Source: an uncultured Sphingopyxis sp.
GTDB lineage: Bacteria; Pseudomonadota; Alphaproteobacteria; Sphingomonadales; Sphingomonadaceae
Assembly: GCA_936933955.1 (NCBI GenBank)
Contig: CAKZIN010000094.1
Coordinates: 1 to 64,000, forward strand
Length of the DNA: 64,000 bases
Direction of reading: 5' to 3'
The position numbers were made by a program, and so were the translations under genes. The stretch's first letter is position 1, and every line of letters begins with the position of its first letter. Of the stretch, positions 37,072-45,528 are shown in pieces. The notes below the pieces were generated by a model. The model was given only the letters and a program-made list of their open reading frames with translations, did not search any database and was not told the origin of the DNA.

Positions 37072-37774
37072 CGCTCGGCTCCGCCCCGTGACCCAGGCCG
37101 AGACCGAGGCCTGCGCCGCCGACCATCATCCCCGCACCGCCGCCGGCCATCATGCCGCCACCGCCACCGCCGCCACGCCCGCCGCCCCCGCGCTCACCAT
37201 TGCCGCCACCGCCTCGACCGCCGCCGGGGGCGGGGCGGGTCGGGCCTTGTTGCGGGATAGCGATGTCGGCAGGCACCGGATCGAGGTCGAGCGCGTCGCG
37301 AATGAAGGCGCGCAGCGACGCCACCAGCGCCTGCGTCGGCACCGGCTCACCCGCCGCGAGCTTGGCCGCGGCGTCGGCGGCGAGTCGCACCTGCTCCTCG
37401 GTCCCGAGCAGGATGATGTCCGATAGCGCGCCTTCGACCGCATCGCGGATGCGCCGCGCGCGGTCGCTCTGCTCACCGCCCTCGGCGCGGCTGAGGTCGA
37501 TCGCCGCTTCCTCGCTCGCCGCCGCCTTGCGCAGGTCGCGCAGGTGGCGTGGGTCGACCATCAGGTCGCCGGTGAAGCTGCCGCCCAACGTCTTGTAGGC
37601 GGCGATCAGCGTGCGCAGCCGTTCGTTGATCTGCCGATTGGTGCGCTCGCGCCGCTGCTGCACGGTCATCATCACCAGCAGCCGCACGCCGACGCCGAGC
37701 AGCGTGATGACGAGAAAGGTCGCGAGCGTCGTCAGCAGCCCCTGCCACGTGCTGAAGTCGATCCCGCGCATCAT
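37064..37774 (-). CDS. Membrane protein with Gly-rich tail, hypothetical
   Basis: The 236-residue protein has one N-terminal membrane helix (LLTTLATFLVITLLGVGVRLLVMM), a charged helical cytoplasmic domain (RRERTNRQINERLRTLIAAYKTLGGSFTGDL ... DALDLDPVPADIAIP) and a 55-residue tail nearly made of Gly with Met and Arg. I recognise no named family. The domain resembles proteins that accompany DUF1345 membrane proteins only by position. Start codon choice is ATG 37774; MMRGIDF has two adjacent ATGs. Confidence 0.7.
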   Translation of the reverse strand: MMRGIDFSTWQGLLTTLATFLVITLLGVGVRLLVMMTVQQRRERTNRQINERLRTLIAAYKTLGGSFTGDLMVDPRHLRDLRKAAASEEAAIDLSRAEGGEQSDRARRIRDAVEGALSDIILLGTEEQVRLAADAAAKLAAGEPVPTQALVASLRAFIRDALDLDPVPADIAIPQQGPTRPAPGGGRGGGGNGERGGGGRGGGGGGGMMAGGGAGMMVGGAGLGLGLGHGAEPSDG

Positions 37775-37783
37775 CGCCGCGCG

Positions 37784-38998
37784 CTACCGGTCGCGCCGCG
37801 CCAGCAGCTTCAGCCGCAGCGCATTGAGGCGGATGAACCCCGCCGCGTCCTTTTGATCGTAAGCGCCGGCATCGTCCTCGAACGTCACATGGCGTTCGGA
37901 ATAGAGGCTGTTAAGGCTACGCCGCCCAACCACCATCGCATTGCCCTTGTAAAGTTTGAGGCGGACGGTGCCCGACACCTTTTCCTGGCTGTGATCGATC
38001 GCCGCCTGCAGCATCTCGCGTTCGGGCGCGAACCAGAACCCGTTGTAAATGAGCTCCGCATAGCGCGGCATCAGCTCGTCCTTGAGGTGCGCGGCGCCGC
38101 GGTCGAGCGTAAGCGCCTCAATCCCACGATGCGCGCGGGCGTAAATCTCACCGCCGGGCGTCTCATACATGCCGCGCGATTTCATGCCGACGAAGCGGTT
38201 TTCGACAAGGTCGAGGCGGCCGATGCCGTGCTTACGGCCGAGGTCGTTGAGCGCCGCCAGCAGCGTCGCGGGGCTCATCGCTTCCCCATTTATCGCGACG
38301 CCGTCACCGCGCTCGAAATCGATCGTGATATATTCGGGAGTGTCGGGGGCCTGCTCCGGGTCGACCGTGCGCGAGAAGACGTAGCCCGGCACCTCCTCCC
38401 ACGGGTCCTCGAGCACCTTACCCTCACTCGAGGTGTGGAGGAGGTTGGCGTCGATCGAGAAGGGGCTTTCGCCGCGCTTGTCCTTGGGGACCGGGATCTG
38501 GTGCGCCTCGGCAAAGGCGATCAGCGACGAGCGCGATGTCAGGTCCCACTCACGCCACGGGGCGATGACGCGAATGTCGGGGTCGAGCGCGTAAGCGCTG
38601 AGCTCGAAACGCACCTGGTCGTTGCCCTTGCCGGTCGCGCCATGCGCCACGGCATCGGCGCCGACCTCGTGCGCGATCTCGACCAGTCGCTTGGCGATGA
38701 GCGGGCGCGCGATCGACGTGCCGAGGAGGTAATCGCCCTCATACCGGGCGTTGGCGCGCATCATCGGGAAGACGAAATCGCGCACGAACTCCTCGCGCAA
38801 ATCGTCGATGTAGATGTGCTCGGACTTGATCCCAAGCAGTTCCGCCTTGGCACGCGCAGGCTCGAGTTCCTCGCCCTGGCCGAGATCGGCGGTGAATGTC
38901 ACCACCTCGCAGCCATATTCGCTCTGCAGCCATTTCAGGATGACACTGGTGTCGAGCCCGCCCGAATATGCGAGCACTACGCGCTTGATTTCACTCAT
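37784..38998 (-). CDS. argG: Argininosuccinate synthase
   Basis: The 404-residue enzyme joins citrulline and aspartate using ATP in arginine synthesis. The ATP pyrophosphatase loop AYSGGLDTS (residues 10-18), [26 protein letters not shown] and [12 protein letters not shown] are family signatures. ATG 38998 matches the known N terminus [14 protein letters not shown]. argC lies in the window at 55625 but not in the same operon. Confidence 0.96.
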   Translation of the reverse strand: MSEIKRVVLAYSGGLDTSVILKWLQSEYGCEVVTFTADLGQGEELEPARAKAELLGIKSEHIYIDDLREEFVRDFVFPMMRANARYEGDYLLGTSIARPLIAKRLVEIAHEVGADAVAHGATGKGNDQVRFELSAYALDPDIRVIAPWREWDLTSRSSLIAFAEAHQIPVPKDKRGESPFSIDANLLHTSSEGKVLEDPWEEVPGYVFSRTVDPEQAPDTPEYITIDFERGDGVAINGEAMSPATLLAALNDLGRKHGIGRLDLVENRFVGMKSRGMYETPGGEIYARAHRGIEALTLDRGAAHLKDELMPRYAELIYNGFWFAPEREMLQAAIDHSQEKVSGTVRLKLYKGNAMVVGRRSLNSLYSERHVTFEDDAGAYDQKDAAGFIRLNALRLKLLARRDR

Positions 38999-39128
38999 AC
39001 CGCCGCGGGTATCAGCGGGGGGGAGGGGGTGCAAGGCGATGGGGCTGCGGTTGCGGTGTCCCTCTTGCCAAGCGCCACGCCCCCTCGCAAAGCTCCGCAC
39101 CGGATACGGGACGTTCGAGAGGGACATC

Positions 39129-41216
39129 ATGACGAAGCTCACCCGCCTGCTCGGCCTCACCACCGCCGTCGCCGGGATGGCGATGATCGGCCACGCGGCT
39201 TCGGCCGAGGAGGGGATGTGGACCTTCGACAATTTCCCCGCCGTCAAGATGCGCAGCGAATATGGCTGGGCCCCCGACCAGCCGTGGCTCGACCATGTGC
39301 GGCAGAGCGCGGTGCGGTTGACCGGCGGCTGTTCGGCGAGCTTCGTGAGCCCCGAAGGCCTGATCCTCACCAACCATCACTGCGTCATCGACTGCCTCCA
39401 GAACCTGTCGACCGCGCAGAACGACCTCGTCGCGGGCGGTTTCAATCCGGCCACGCGCGCTGAGGAGCGGCGCTGCCCCGGTCAGCAGGCGGAGGTCGTC
39501 ACCTCGATCACCGACGTCACCGCGCGGGTGCGTGGGGCCATCACCTCGCTCACCGGCGAAGCGCTGGTGCGCCGCCGCGATGCCGAGATTGCCGCGATCG
39601 AGAGCGGGGAAGGCTGCACCGACCGCGCCAAGAACCGCTGCCAGGTGGTGACGCTGTTCGGCGGCGGGCAGTACAAGCTCTATCGCTACCGCAAGTACAG
39701 CGACGTCCGCATCGCCTGGGCGCCGGAGTTCCAGGCGGCGTTCTTCGGCGGCGATCCCGACAACTTCAGCTTCCCGCGTTATGCGCTCGATGCCTCGTTC
39801 CTGCGCGCATATGAGGATGGTCGCCCGGTTGCGGTGTCGAGCTTCCTCCGCTGGAACCCGCGCGCGCCGCAGCTGGGGGAGGTGACGTTCGTTGCCGGTA
39901 ACCCCGGCACGACGCGCCGTGCGATCACCGAGGTCGAGCGTGCCTACCAGCGCGAGCTGCGGCTGCCGATCACGCTGATCCTCGCTTCGGAACTGCGCGG
40001 GCGCATTCTCGGCGCGACCGAGGGCAATGCGGACCGCACGCGCGAAGCGGCGGATACGCTGTTCGGCATCGAAAACAGCTTCAAGGCGCAGTCGGGCCAG
40101 CTGCGCGCGCTCAACGACCCTGAGTTCCGCGGCAATCTCACCGCCAGCGAGGCCGACCTGCGCCGCCGTGCGGCGGGGCGCGCCGGGCTCGACGAGGCCT
40201 ATCGCTCGATCGACCAGGCGGTCGCCGCCAACCGCGAGCTTTACTACGAAGCGCGCTTCCTCGCCGGGCCGCAGGCGAACACGCTCTACAGCTACGCGCA
40301 GACGCTGGTTCGCGCGGCGGAGGAACGCGGCAAGCCCAACGCTGACCGGCTCCCCGAATATGGCGATAGTCGCCTGCCGCTGCTCGAAGAGCAGGTGCTG
40401 GGTCCCGTGCCGGTCTATCCCTGGCTCGAGAAGCTGACGATGGCGTTCTGGCTGTCGAAGACGCGCGAGTATCTGACCGCCGATCACCCCGACGTCCGCC
40501 GCCTGCTCGGCCGCGAGTCGCCTGAAGCGCTGGCCGAACGGCTCATTTCCGGCACGCGTCTCGCCGATCCGGCGGAGCGTCGGCGGCTGTGGGAGGGCGG
40601 CGCGGCGGCGATCGCCGCATCGAACGACCCGCTCATCATGTTCGCGCGGGCCAATGACGCGCGAGCACGCGAGGTGCGGCGCGCGCTGGAGGCTCGGGTC
40701 ACGGGTCCGCTCGCCGCTGCGCAATCCGCGCTCGCGGACGCGCGCTTTGCCGCTTATGGCGACACGCTCTATCCCGATGCGACCTTCACGCTGCGCCTGA
40801 GCTACGGCAAGGTGCAGGGCTGGACCGAAAACGGCCGCGAAATACCCTATGCGACGCGCATGGGCGGTACCTTCGACCGCGCGACCGGGCAGCAGCCTTT
40901 CCTGCTCGCCCGCGGCTATGAGGCGTCGCGCAGCCGCATCGACCCCAATGCCGTTTACGACTTCGTCACCACCAACGACATCATCGGCGGCAATTCGGGC
41001 TCGCCGGTGATCGCCCGCGACGGGAGTGTCATCGGCGCCGCCTTCGACGGCAACCTCGGCAGTCTCGGCGGCGATTACGGCTACGACGGCCGCGTCAACC
41101 GGACGGTCGTCGTGTCGACGCAGGCCATTCAGGAGGCGCTGACGAAGATCTACCCCGCGCCGGGCCTGGTGCGCGAATTGGGCTCTACGCCGACCGCGCC
41201 GCGTCGCAGTCGCTGA
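39129..41216 (+). CDS. S46 family dipeptidyl peptidase
   Basis: The 695-residue exported serine peptidase removes dipeptides from peptide N termini. A signal peptide ends HAASAEE. The catalytic His lies in LTNHHC (83-84), the nucleophile is S625 in GGNSGSPV, and the acid is in the FSFPRYALD region, as in DPP7/DPP11. Residues determining substrate charge preference could not be assigned by eye. It converges with the SMP-30 gene at 10 bases distance. Confidence 0.92.
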   Translation: MTKLTRLLGLTTAVAGMAMIGHAASAEEGMWTFDNFPAVKMRSEYGWAPDQPWLDHVRQSAVRLTGGCSASFVSPEGLILTNHHCVIDCLQNLSTAQNDLVAGGFNPATRAEERRCPGQQAEVVTSITDVTARVRGAITSLTGEALVRRRDAEIAAIESGEGCTDRAKNRCQVVTLFGGGQYKLYRYRKYSDVRIAWAPEFQAAFFGGDPDNFSFPRYALDASFLRAYEDGRPVAVSSFLRWNPRAPQLGEVTFVAGNPGTTRRAITEVERAYQRELRLPITLILASELRGRILGATEGNADRTREAADTLFGIENSFKAQSGQLRALNDPEFRGNLTASEADLRRRAAGRAGLDEAYRSIDQAVAANRELYYEARFLAGPQANTLYSYAQTLVRAAEERGKPNADRLPEYGDSRLPLLEEQVLGPVPVYPWLEKLTMAFWLSKTREYLTADHPDVRRLLGRESPEALAERLISGTRLADPAERRRLWEGGAAAIAASNDPLIMFARANDARAREVRRALEARVTGPLAAAQSALADARFAAYGDTLYPDATFTLRLSYGKVQGWTENGREIPYATRMGGTFDRATGQQPFLLARGYEASRSRIDPNAVYDFVTTNDIIGGNSGSPVIARDGSVIGAAFDGNLGSLGGDYGYDGRVNRTVVVSTQAIQEALTKIYPAPGLVRELGSTPTAPRRSR

Positions 41217-41225
41217 CGGAAGGGG

Positions 41226-42086
41226 TCAGCCGGCGAAACAGCGCGTCGGCTGACCCGTCACCCCCACCTCGGCCGCGAACAGCGATCCGCCGATGCCGTC
41301 GTCGGGAACGCCGTCGCGCGAGGTGGTGATGAAGAGCGTCTGCAGCGATTCGCCGCCAAAGGTGCAGGCGGTGACCTTTTTCGTCGGTAACTCGATGCGC
41401 CCGTCGCAGCGACCGTCCGGGCGATAGCGCCGCACCTGCGCGCCGTTGGAGTAAGCGACCCAGACGCAACCTTCGGCATCGACGGTCAGCCCATCGGGCC
41501 GCAGCCCCTCATCCCCGAAATCCACCAGCGGTCGGCGGTTGAGCAGGCTCTCGCCGTCATAATCGAACAGGTCGATCCGCATCGACGGCGTATCAATGAA
41601 ATAGGCGCTGGCGCCGTCGGGGGACCAGTCGAGGCCGTTCGAGATGGTCAGGTCCGGCAACATCGGAGCCGCCTGCATGTCCGTAGAGAGGCGCCACAGG
41701 CTCGCGGCCCCGGCCTGCTTCTCATAGTGCATCGATCCGCACCAGAAGCGGCCCTGCGGGTCGCATGCGCCCTCGTTCATGCGCAGCTGCCGGTCTGCGG
41801 GCCACAGCGGCGGGAGCAGCGTGACCGACCCGTCCGCCGCCTCGAGCGCGAAGCCTCGCTCGACGCCGATGACCGCTCCGCCGCCCGTCCGAGGCCGCGT
41901 CGCGGCGACGATGGAGCCTGCCCCCTCTGGTAGGTGCGTCGCTTCGACCGCTCCGCCGTCTCGCAGCGTCAGCCAGCGACCGGCGAGCATGTCGACGAAC
42001 CGAAGTCCGCCCCAGGCCGGCCACCACACCGGGCCCTCCGCATGAAATGCGATCTGATCGGTCACTCGTTGCGCGTGCATGCCCAT
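41226..42086 (-). CDS. SMP-30/gluconolactonase family protein
   Basis: The 286-residue six-bladed propeller has the metal-ligand segments FHAEGPVWW, MNEGACDPQGRFWCG, ISNGLDWSPDG and RPDGLTVDAEG typical of lactonases and SMP-30. It likely hydrolyses a sugar lactone or other lactone. Its start codon at 42086 directly abuts the stop of the TetR regulator gene, so both are in one transcript. An ATG at 42080 is an alternative start. Confidence 0.9.
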   Translation of the reverse strand: MGMHAQRVTDQIAFHAEGPVWWPAWGGLRFVDMLAGRWLTLRDGGAVEATHLPEGAGSIVAATRPRTGGGAVIGVERGFALEAADGSVTLLPPLWPADRQLRMNEGACDPQGRFWCGSMHYEKQAGAASLWRLSTDMQAAPMLPDLTISNGLDWSPDGASAYFIDTPSMRIDLFDYDGESLLNRRPLVDFGDEGLRPDGLTVDAEGCVWVAYSNGAQVRRYRPDGRCDGRIELPTKKVTACTFGGESLQTLFITTSRDGVPDDGIGGSLFAAEVGVTGQPTRCFAG

Positions 42087-42767
42087 TCAACTGCGCGCCA
42101 CGACCCCTGTTCCGAGATGGACCTCCGACCTGTCCGCAGCACCGTAGGCACGCAGGAACACGTCGACCGCGAGCTGCACGTCGGCTTCGATCTCGACCGG
42201 ATCGTTAGTCGCCACGCCCCACATCAAACGGTGCTGGCGCGCAGCGCAGAGGCTGATGAGCACGCGCGCCGCGCGGCGAGGGTCTTCGGGACGCAGATCG
42301 CCAAGGTCCATGTGCGTGGCGATGAAGGCGGTGAGCCCCTCCTCGATCCGTCGTGGCGCGCGCTCGTAAAAGATGCGCCCGATTTCCGGATTACGCCCGC
42401 TTTCCGCGGCGATCACCCGCCATAACGCCAGCGACTGGGGGCTGGAGATTTTGGCGAGGAACGCGCGCGAGAATTGCTGGAGGCTCTGGACCAGGTCGCC
42501 GGTGGGCTCGATGCACGCGAGGAGCTCGCCGCGGTGTTCGAGCATCGCATCGTCGAGCACGGCGGCGAACAACTCCTCCTTCGACCGGAAGTAGCTCCAC
42601 AACGTCGCCTTCGACCCGCCGATACTGCCGATCAGCCCCGACATGGTGGTCGCATCGAAGCCCTTGTGGAGAAAAGATTCGCGCGCGGCGTCGATGATCG
42701 CGCGGCGGCGGTCGCGCTTACGCAGCTCGCGCTGCGTCGGTGGGAGGGCTTCGGGACACTCGGACAT
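42087..42767 (-). CDS. TetR family transcriptional regulator
   Basis: The 226-residue repressor has an N-terminal helix-turn-helix (RRAIIDAARESFLHKGFDATTMSGLIGSIGGSKATLWSYFRSKEELFAAV) and an all-helical ligand domain of the AefR-like type. It is divergent from a three-gene drug-efflux operon, which it probably represses. A palindrome at 42768-42789 adjoins its ATG and overlaps its own -10 box, and a related palindrome lies at 42829-42850. The start ATG 42767 gives MSECPEAL; the frame upstream to 42794 lies in the promoter. Confidence 0.9.
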   Translation of the reverse strand: MSECPEALPPTQRELRKRDRRRAIIDAARESFLHKGFDATTMSGLIGSIGGSKATLWSYFRSKEELFAAVLDDAMLEHRGELLACIEPTGDLVQSLQQFSRAFLAKISSPQSLALWRVIAAESGRNPEIGRIFYERAPRRIEEGLTAFIATHMDLGDLRPEDPRRAARVLISLCAARQHRLMWGVATNDPVEIEADVQLAVDVFLRAYGAADRSEVHLGTGVVARS

Positions 42768-42789
42768 AACTGAACTATAGAGTACAGTT
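42768..42789. promoter_or_regulatory. TetR operator 1
   Basis: A 22-base imperfect palindrome reads AACTGTAC...GTTCAGTT on the minus strand (outer five bases of each arm perfect). It covers the -10 box of tetR and touches the tetR start codon, so binding would block tetR expression directly. It matches operator 2 at 14 of 22 positions when aligned in opposite orientation. Confidence 0.65.
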
Positions 42790-42802
42790 TCCACTTGACA
42801 AC
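42775..42802 (-). promoter_or_regulatory. tetR promoter (possible leaderless transcript)
   Basis: On the minus strand a -35 box TTGTCA (42802-42797) and a -10 box TATAGT (42780-42775) are 16 bases apart. Transcription would start about seven bases after the -10 box, essentially at the tetR ATG (42767), so the message may carry no 5' leader. Confidence 0.5.
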
Positions 42803-42828
42803 CGGGCGGGTCGAGCGCACCTGCCGCC

Positions 42829-42850
42829 GCCTGTACCGCATGGTACGGTT
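42829..42850. promoter_or_regulatory. TetR operator 2
   Basis: A 22-base element reads GCCTGTAC...GGTACGGTT on the plus strand, with a GTACC-GCAT-GGTAC core. It lies 30 bases before the outer-membrane efflux gene and resembles operator 1 at 14 of 22 positions, sharing the half-site CTGTAC. Confidence 0.6.
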
Positions 42851-42880
42851 TTTTGCAGTGGTGTTACGGTCCAGAGCAAG

Positions 42881-44353
42881 ATGACAGTTCGACGGTCGAT
42901 CCTTTGCAGGGCAGCCTTGCTCGCCGGCGCGGCGTCGTTGCTCTCTGCGTGCGTCAGTGTGCCGGACGTCGGGCCTGCGCCATCGGTGCGCGCGCCTGCG
43001 GACTATGCGGCGACCCGGACGTTGGCAGGCACTTCGGAGGGGGCGTGGCCTGCCGAGCGCTGGTGGACCGCCTATGGCGATGCGCAGCTCGACGCGCTGA
43101 TCGAGGAGGCGCTGGCGAACGCGCCCGACCTGTCCGTCGCCGCAGCGCGGGTGCGCGCGGCAGAGGCGGTTGCGCAGCAGGCGGGGGCCGCTCGACTGCC
43201 TCGGATCGATGCGACTGGCTCGGCGACGGCGACGAAGCAGAGCGAGAATAATGGCGTGCCCCCTGCCCTTGTGCCGGGCGGGATCGACGATCGCGGGCAG
43301 GTGGCGATCGACATCGGCTTCGACCTCGATCTGTGGGGGCGCAATCGCGCGGCGCTGGCGGCGGCGACGTCGCGGGCGGAGGCGGCGCGGCTCGAGCAGG
43401 CGGAGGCGCGGCTCGCGCTGTCGACCAACATCGCCGCCGCCTACGCCGACTTGGCACAGCTCCATGCGCTTCAGGACGTGCAGCGCGACGCACTGCGCAT
43501 CCGCGAGCGTACGTCGGGGCTGGTCGCGCGCCGCGTCGCAGGTGGGCTGGATACGCAGGCAGAGGCGCGGCAGGCGGCGTCCGCGGTGCCCGCCGCGCGC
43601 GCCGAACTACTTGCGCTTGACGAGCAGATTGCGCTCACCCGCAACCGCATCGCGGCACTTCTCGGCAAGGGGCCGGACCGCGGGCTCGCCATCACGCGGC
43701 CGTCTCCGCGAGTTACTGCGCGGCCGCTGCCCGCCGGGGTGAGCACCGACCTCATCGGCCGCCGACCCGACGTGGCGGCGGCGCGGGCGAGGGTGGAGGC
43801 CGCAGCGCGGCAAATCGACGTCGCGCGCGCCGATTTCTACCCCTCGATCAACTTGAGCGCGATGGTCGGGTTGCAGGCATTCGGGCTCGGCAATTTGTTG
43901 AGCGGCGGATCGACCTTCCTCAACGCCGGCCCGGCGATCAGCCTGCCGATCTTTCGCGGTGGTCAGTTGCAGGGGCGCTATCGCGAAAGCCGCGCTGGCT
44001 TCGACGAAGCCGTCGCGTTTTACGATCGCGCGGTGACGGGCGCCTATGCGCAGGTCGCCAATGCCGTGACCAGCCAACGTGCATTCGCCGCGCAAGTCGA
44101 TCAGCGCCGCCGTGCGCTCGCCGATGCAGAAGCCGCCTATCGGGTGGCGCAGCTGCGCTTCAATGCGGGGCTGTCGAGCTATCTCGAAGTGTTGAGCGCA
44201 GAGGACCGCGCGCTGCTGGCGCGTCGCGCGGTGGCGGATCTCGACGCGCGCGGCTTCGCGATCGACGTGGCGCTGGTCCGCGCGCTCGGCGGCGGTTTCG
44301 TCGCGCCGACCAATCCCTCTCAGTCTCAAGCGCAGGAGCAGCCCGGTGGCTGA
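42881..44353 (+). CDS. Efflux transporter outer membrane factor (NodT/OprM family)
   Basis: The 490-residue lipoprotein (lipobox LSAC near residue 24) forms the trimeric outer-membrane channel of a tripartite pump. The two OEP repeats are visible, with LDLWGRNRAALAAA in the first and RRPDVAAARARVEAAARQIDVARADFYPSINLSA in the second. Its end overlaps the start of the membrane-fusion protein gene by 8 bases. It is divergent from tetR and likely repressed by it. Confidence 0.92.
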   Translation: MTVRRSILCRAALLAGAASLLSACVSVPDVGPAPSVRAPADYAATRTLAGTSEGAWPAERWWTAYGDAQLDALIEEALANAPDLSVAAARVRAAEAVAQQAGAARLPRIDATGSATATKQSENNGVPPALVPGGIDDRGQVAIDIGFDLDLWGRNRAALAAATSRAEAARLEQAEARLALSTNIAAAYADLAQLHALQDVQRDALRIRERTSGLVARRVAGGLDTQAEARQAASAVPAARAELLALDEQIALTRNRIAALLGKGPDRGLAITRPSPRVTARPLPAGVSTDLIGRRPDVAAARARVEAAARQIDVARADFYPSINLSAMVGLQAFGLGNLLSGGSTFLNAGPAISLPIFRGGQLQGRYRESRAGFDEAVAFYDRAVTGAYAQVANAVTSQRAFAAQVDQRRRALADAEAAYRVAQLRFNAGLSSYLEVLSAEDRALLARRAVADLDARGFAIDVALVRALGGGFVAPTNPSQSQAQEQPGG

Positions 44354-45524
44354 TGCCAACTCGAAATTCGACGTAGCGGCCGAGGTGGAGCCTGTCGCCC
44401 CGGCTGACGTGACGGTCGAGCCGCAGGCCAACCCCAACCGCTCGCGTCGACGCAAGCTGCTTGGCGCGATCGCTGCGACGGTGCTGATCGGCGGGGCAGG
44501 GTTCGGCGCCTATCGGGCGCTGGTTGGCAGCAACTACGTCTCGACCGACAACGCCTATGTCGGCGCCGACACCGCGCAGGTGACGCCGCAGGTGCCTGGC
44601 ACTGTGGTCGAGGTGGCGGTCAACGATACGCAGAGCGTGACGCAGGGGCAGCTGCTGCTGCAGCTCGACGATCGCGATGCGCGCATCGCGCTTGCCCAGG
44701 CGGAGGCCGACCTTGCCCGCGCGCGCCGCGATTTCGGACGCGTGTCGGCGACGGGGCAGGCCCTCGCGGCGCAAGTCACCGCGCGCGATGCCGATATTGC
44801 CCGCGCCCGGGCGCAGATCGGCGCGGCGCAGGCGGCGCTCGACCGCGCCCGCATCGACCTGTCGCGGCGGCGTTCGCTCGCGTCGGCGGGGGCGGTTTCG
44901 GGGGAGGAGCTGACCTCGGCGACCAACGCCTATGAAACGGCGCGCGCAGGGGTCGAACAAGCCCGCGCCGCGCTCGCGCAGGCAAACGCCAACCGCGTGG
45001 CGGCGACCGGCGAACTCAACGCCAGCCTTGCGCTCACCAGTGGCCTCAGCGCCAGCAACAGTCCCGACGTGCTCGCTGCGCAGGCTCGGGTGAGCCAGGC
45101 GCGGCTCGAGCTTGAACGCACTGTGGTGCGCGCGCCGATCGCGGGCGTCGTCGCTGGGCGGACGGTCCAGCCGGGCCAGCGCGTCGCGCCCGGCTCCCCC
45201 GTGATGCGCATCGTGCCCGTGGGGCAGGTGTTCGTCGACGCGAACTTCAAGGAAGGGCAGCTCGGCCGAGTGCGCCCGGGACAGCTAGTGGAACTCACCT
45301 CCGACCTCTACGGCGAGGATGTCGTCTATCACGGGCGCGTCGTCGGCTTTTCCGGGGGGACCGGCTCGGCCTTCGCGGTGATTCCGGCGCAGAACGCGAC
45401 CGGCAATTGGATCAAGGTGGTGCAGCGCCTGCCGGTGCGCGTGGCGCTCGACCCGCGCGAACTCGCGCAGCACCCGCTGCGCGTGGGACTGTCGATGCGC
45501 GCGCAAATCCGGGTGGGCGACTGA
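44346..45524 (+). CDS. HlyD/EmrA family membrane fusion protein
   Basis: The 392-residue adaptor has one N-terminal membrane helix (KLLGAIAATVLIGGAGFGAYRAL), a biotinyl-lipoyl-like segment (YVSTDNAYVGADTAQVTPQVPGTV), a long Ala/Arg-rich coiled-coil hairpin and the second lipoyl half (RTVVRAPIAGVVAGRTVQPGQRV). It links the DHA2 pump in the inner membrane to the outer membrane channel. The first residues lie inside the end of the preceding gene. Confidence 0.93.
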   Translation: MADANSKFDVAAEVEPVAPADVTVEPQANPNRSRRRKLLGAIAATVLIGGAGFGAYRALVGSNYVSTDNAYVGADTAQVTPQVPGTVVEVAVNDTQSVTQGQLLLQLDDRDARIALAQAEADLARARRDFGRVSATGQALAAQVTARDADIARARAQIGAAQAALDRARIDLSRRRSLASAGAVSGEELTSATNAYETARAGVEQARAALAQANANRVAATGELNASLALTSGLSASNSPDVLAAQARVSQARLELERTVVRAPIAGVVAGRTVQPGQRVAPGSPVMRIVPVGQVFVDANFKEGQLGRVRPGQLVELTSDLYGEDVVYHGRVVGFSGGTGSAFAVIPAQNATGNWIKVVQRLPVRVALDPRELAQHPLRVGLSMRAQIRVGD

Positions 45525-45528
45525 GCTG

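Noticed and set aside
37544..39463. A 639-residue open frame on the plus strand
   Set aside because: It is antisense to argG, which has all its signatures, and has no recognisable domains.
42795..42823. TTGACA at 42795-42800 as the -35 box of the efflux operon
   Set aside because: No acceptable -10 box lies 16-18 bases downstream on the plus strand, so the promoter of the efflux operon remains unassigned.
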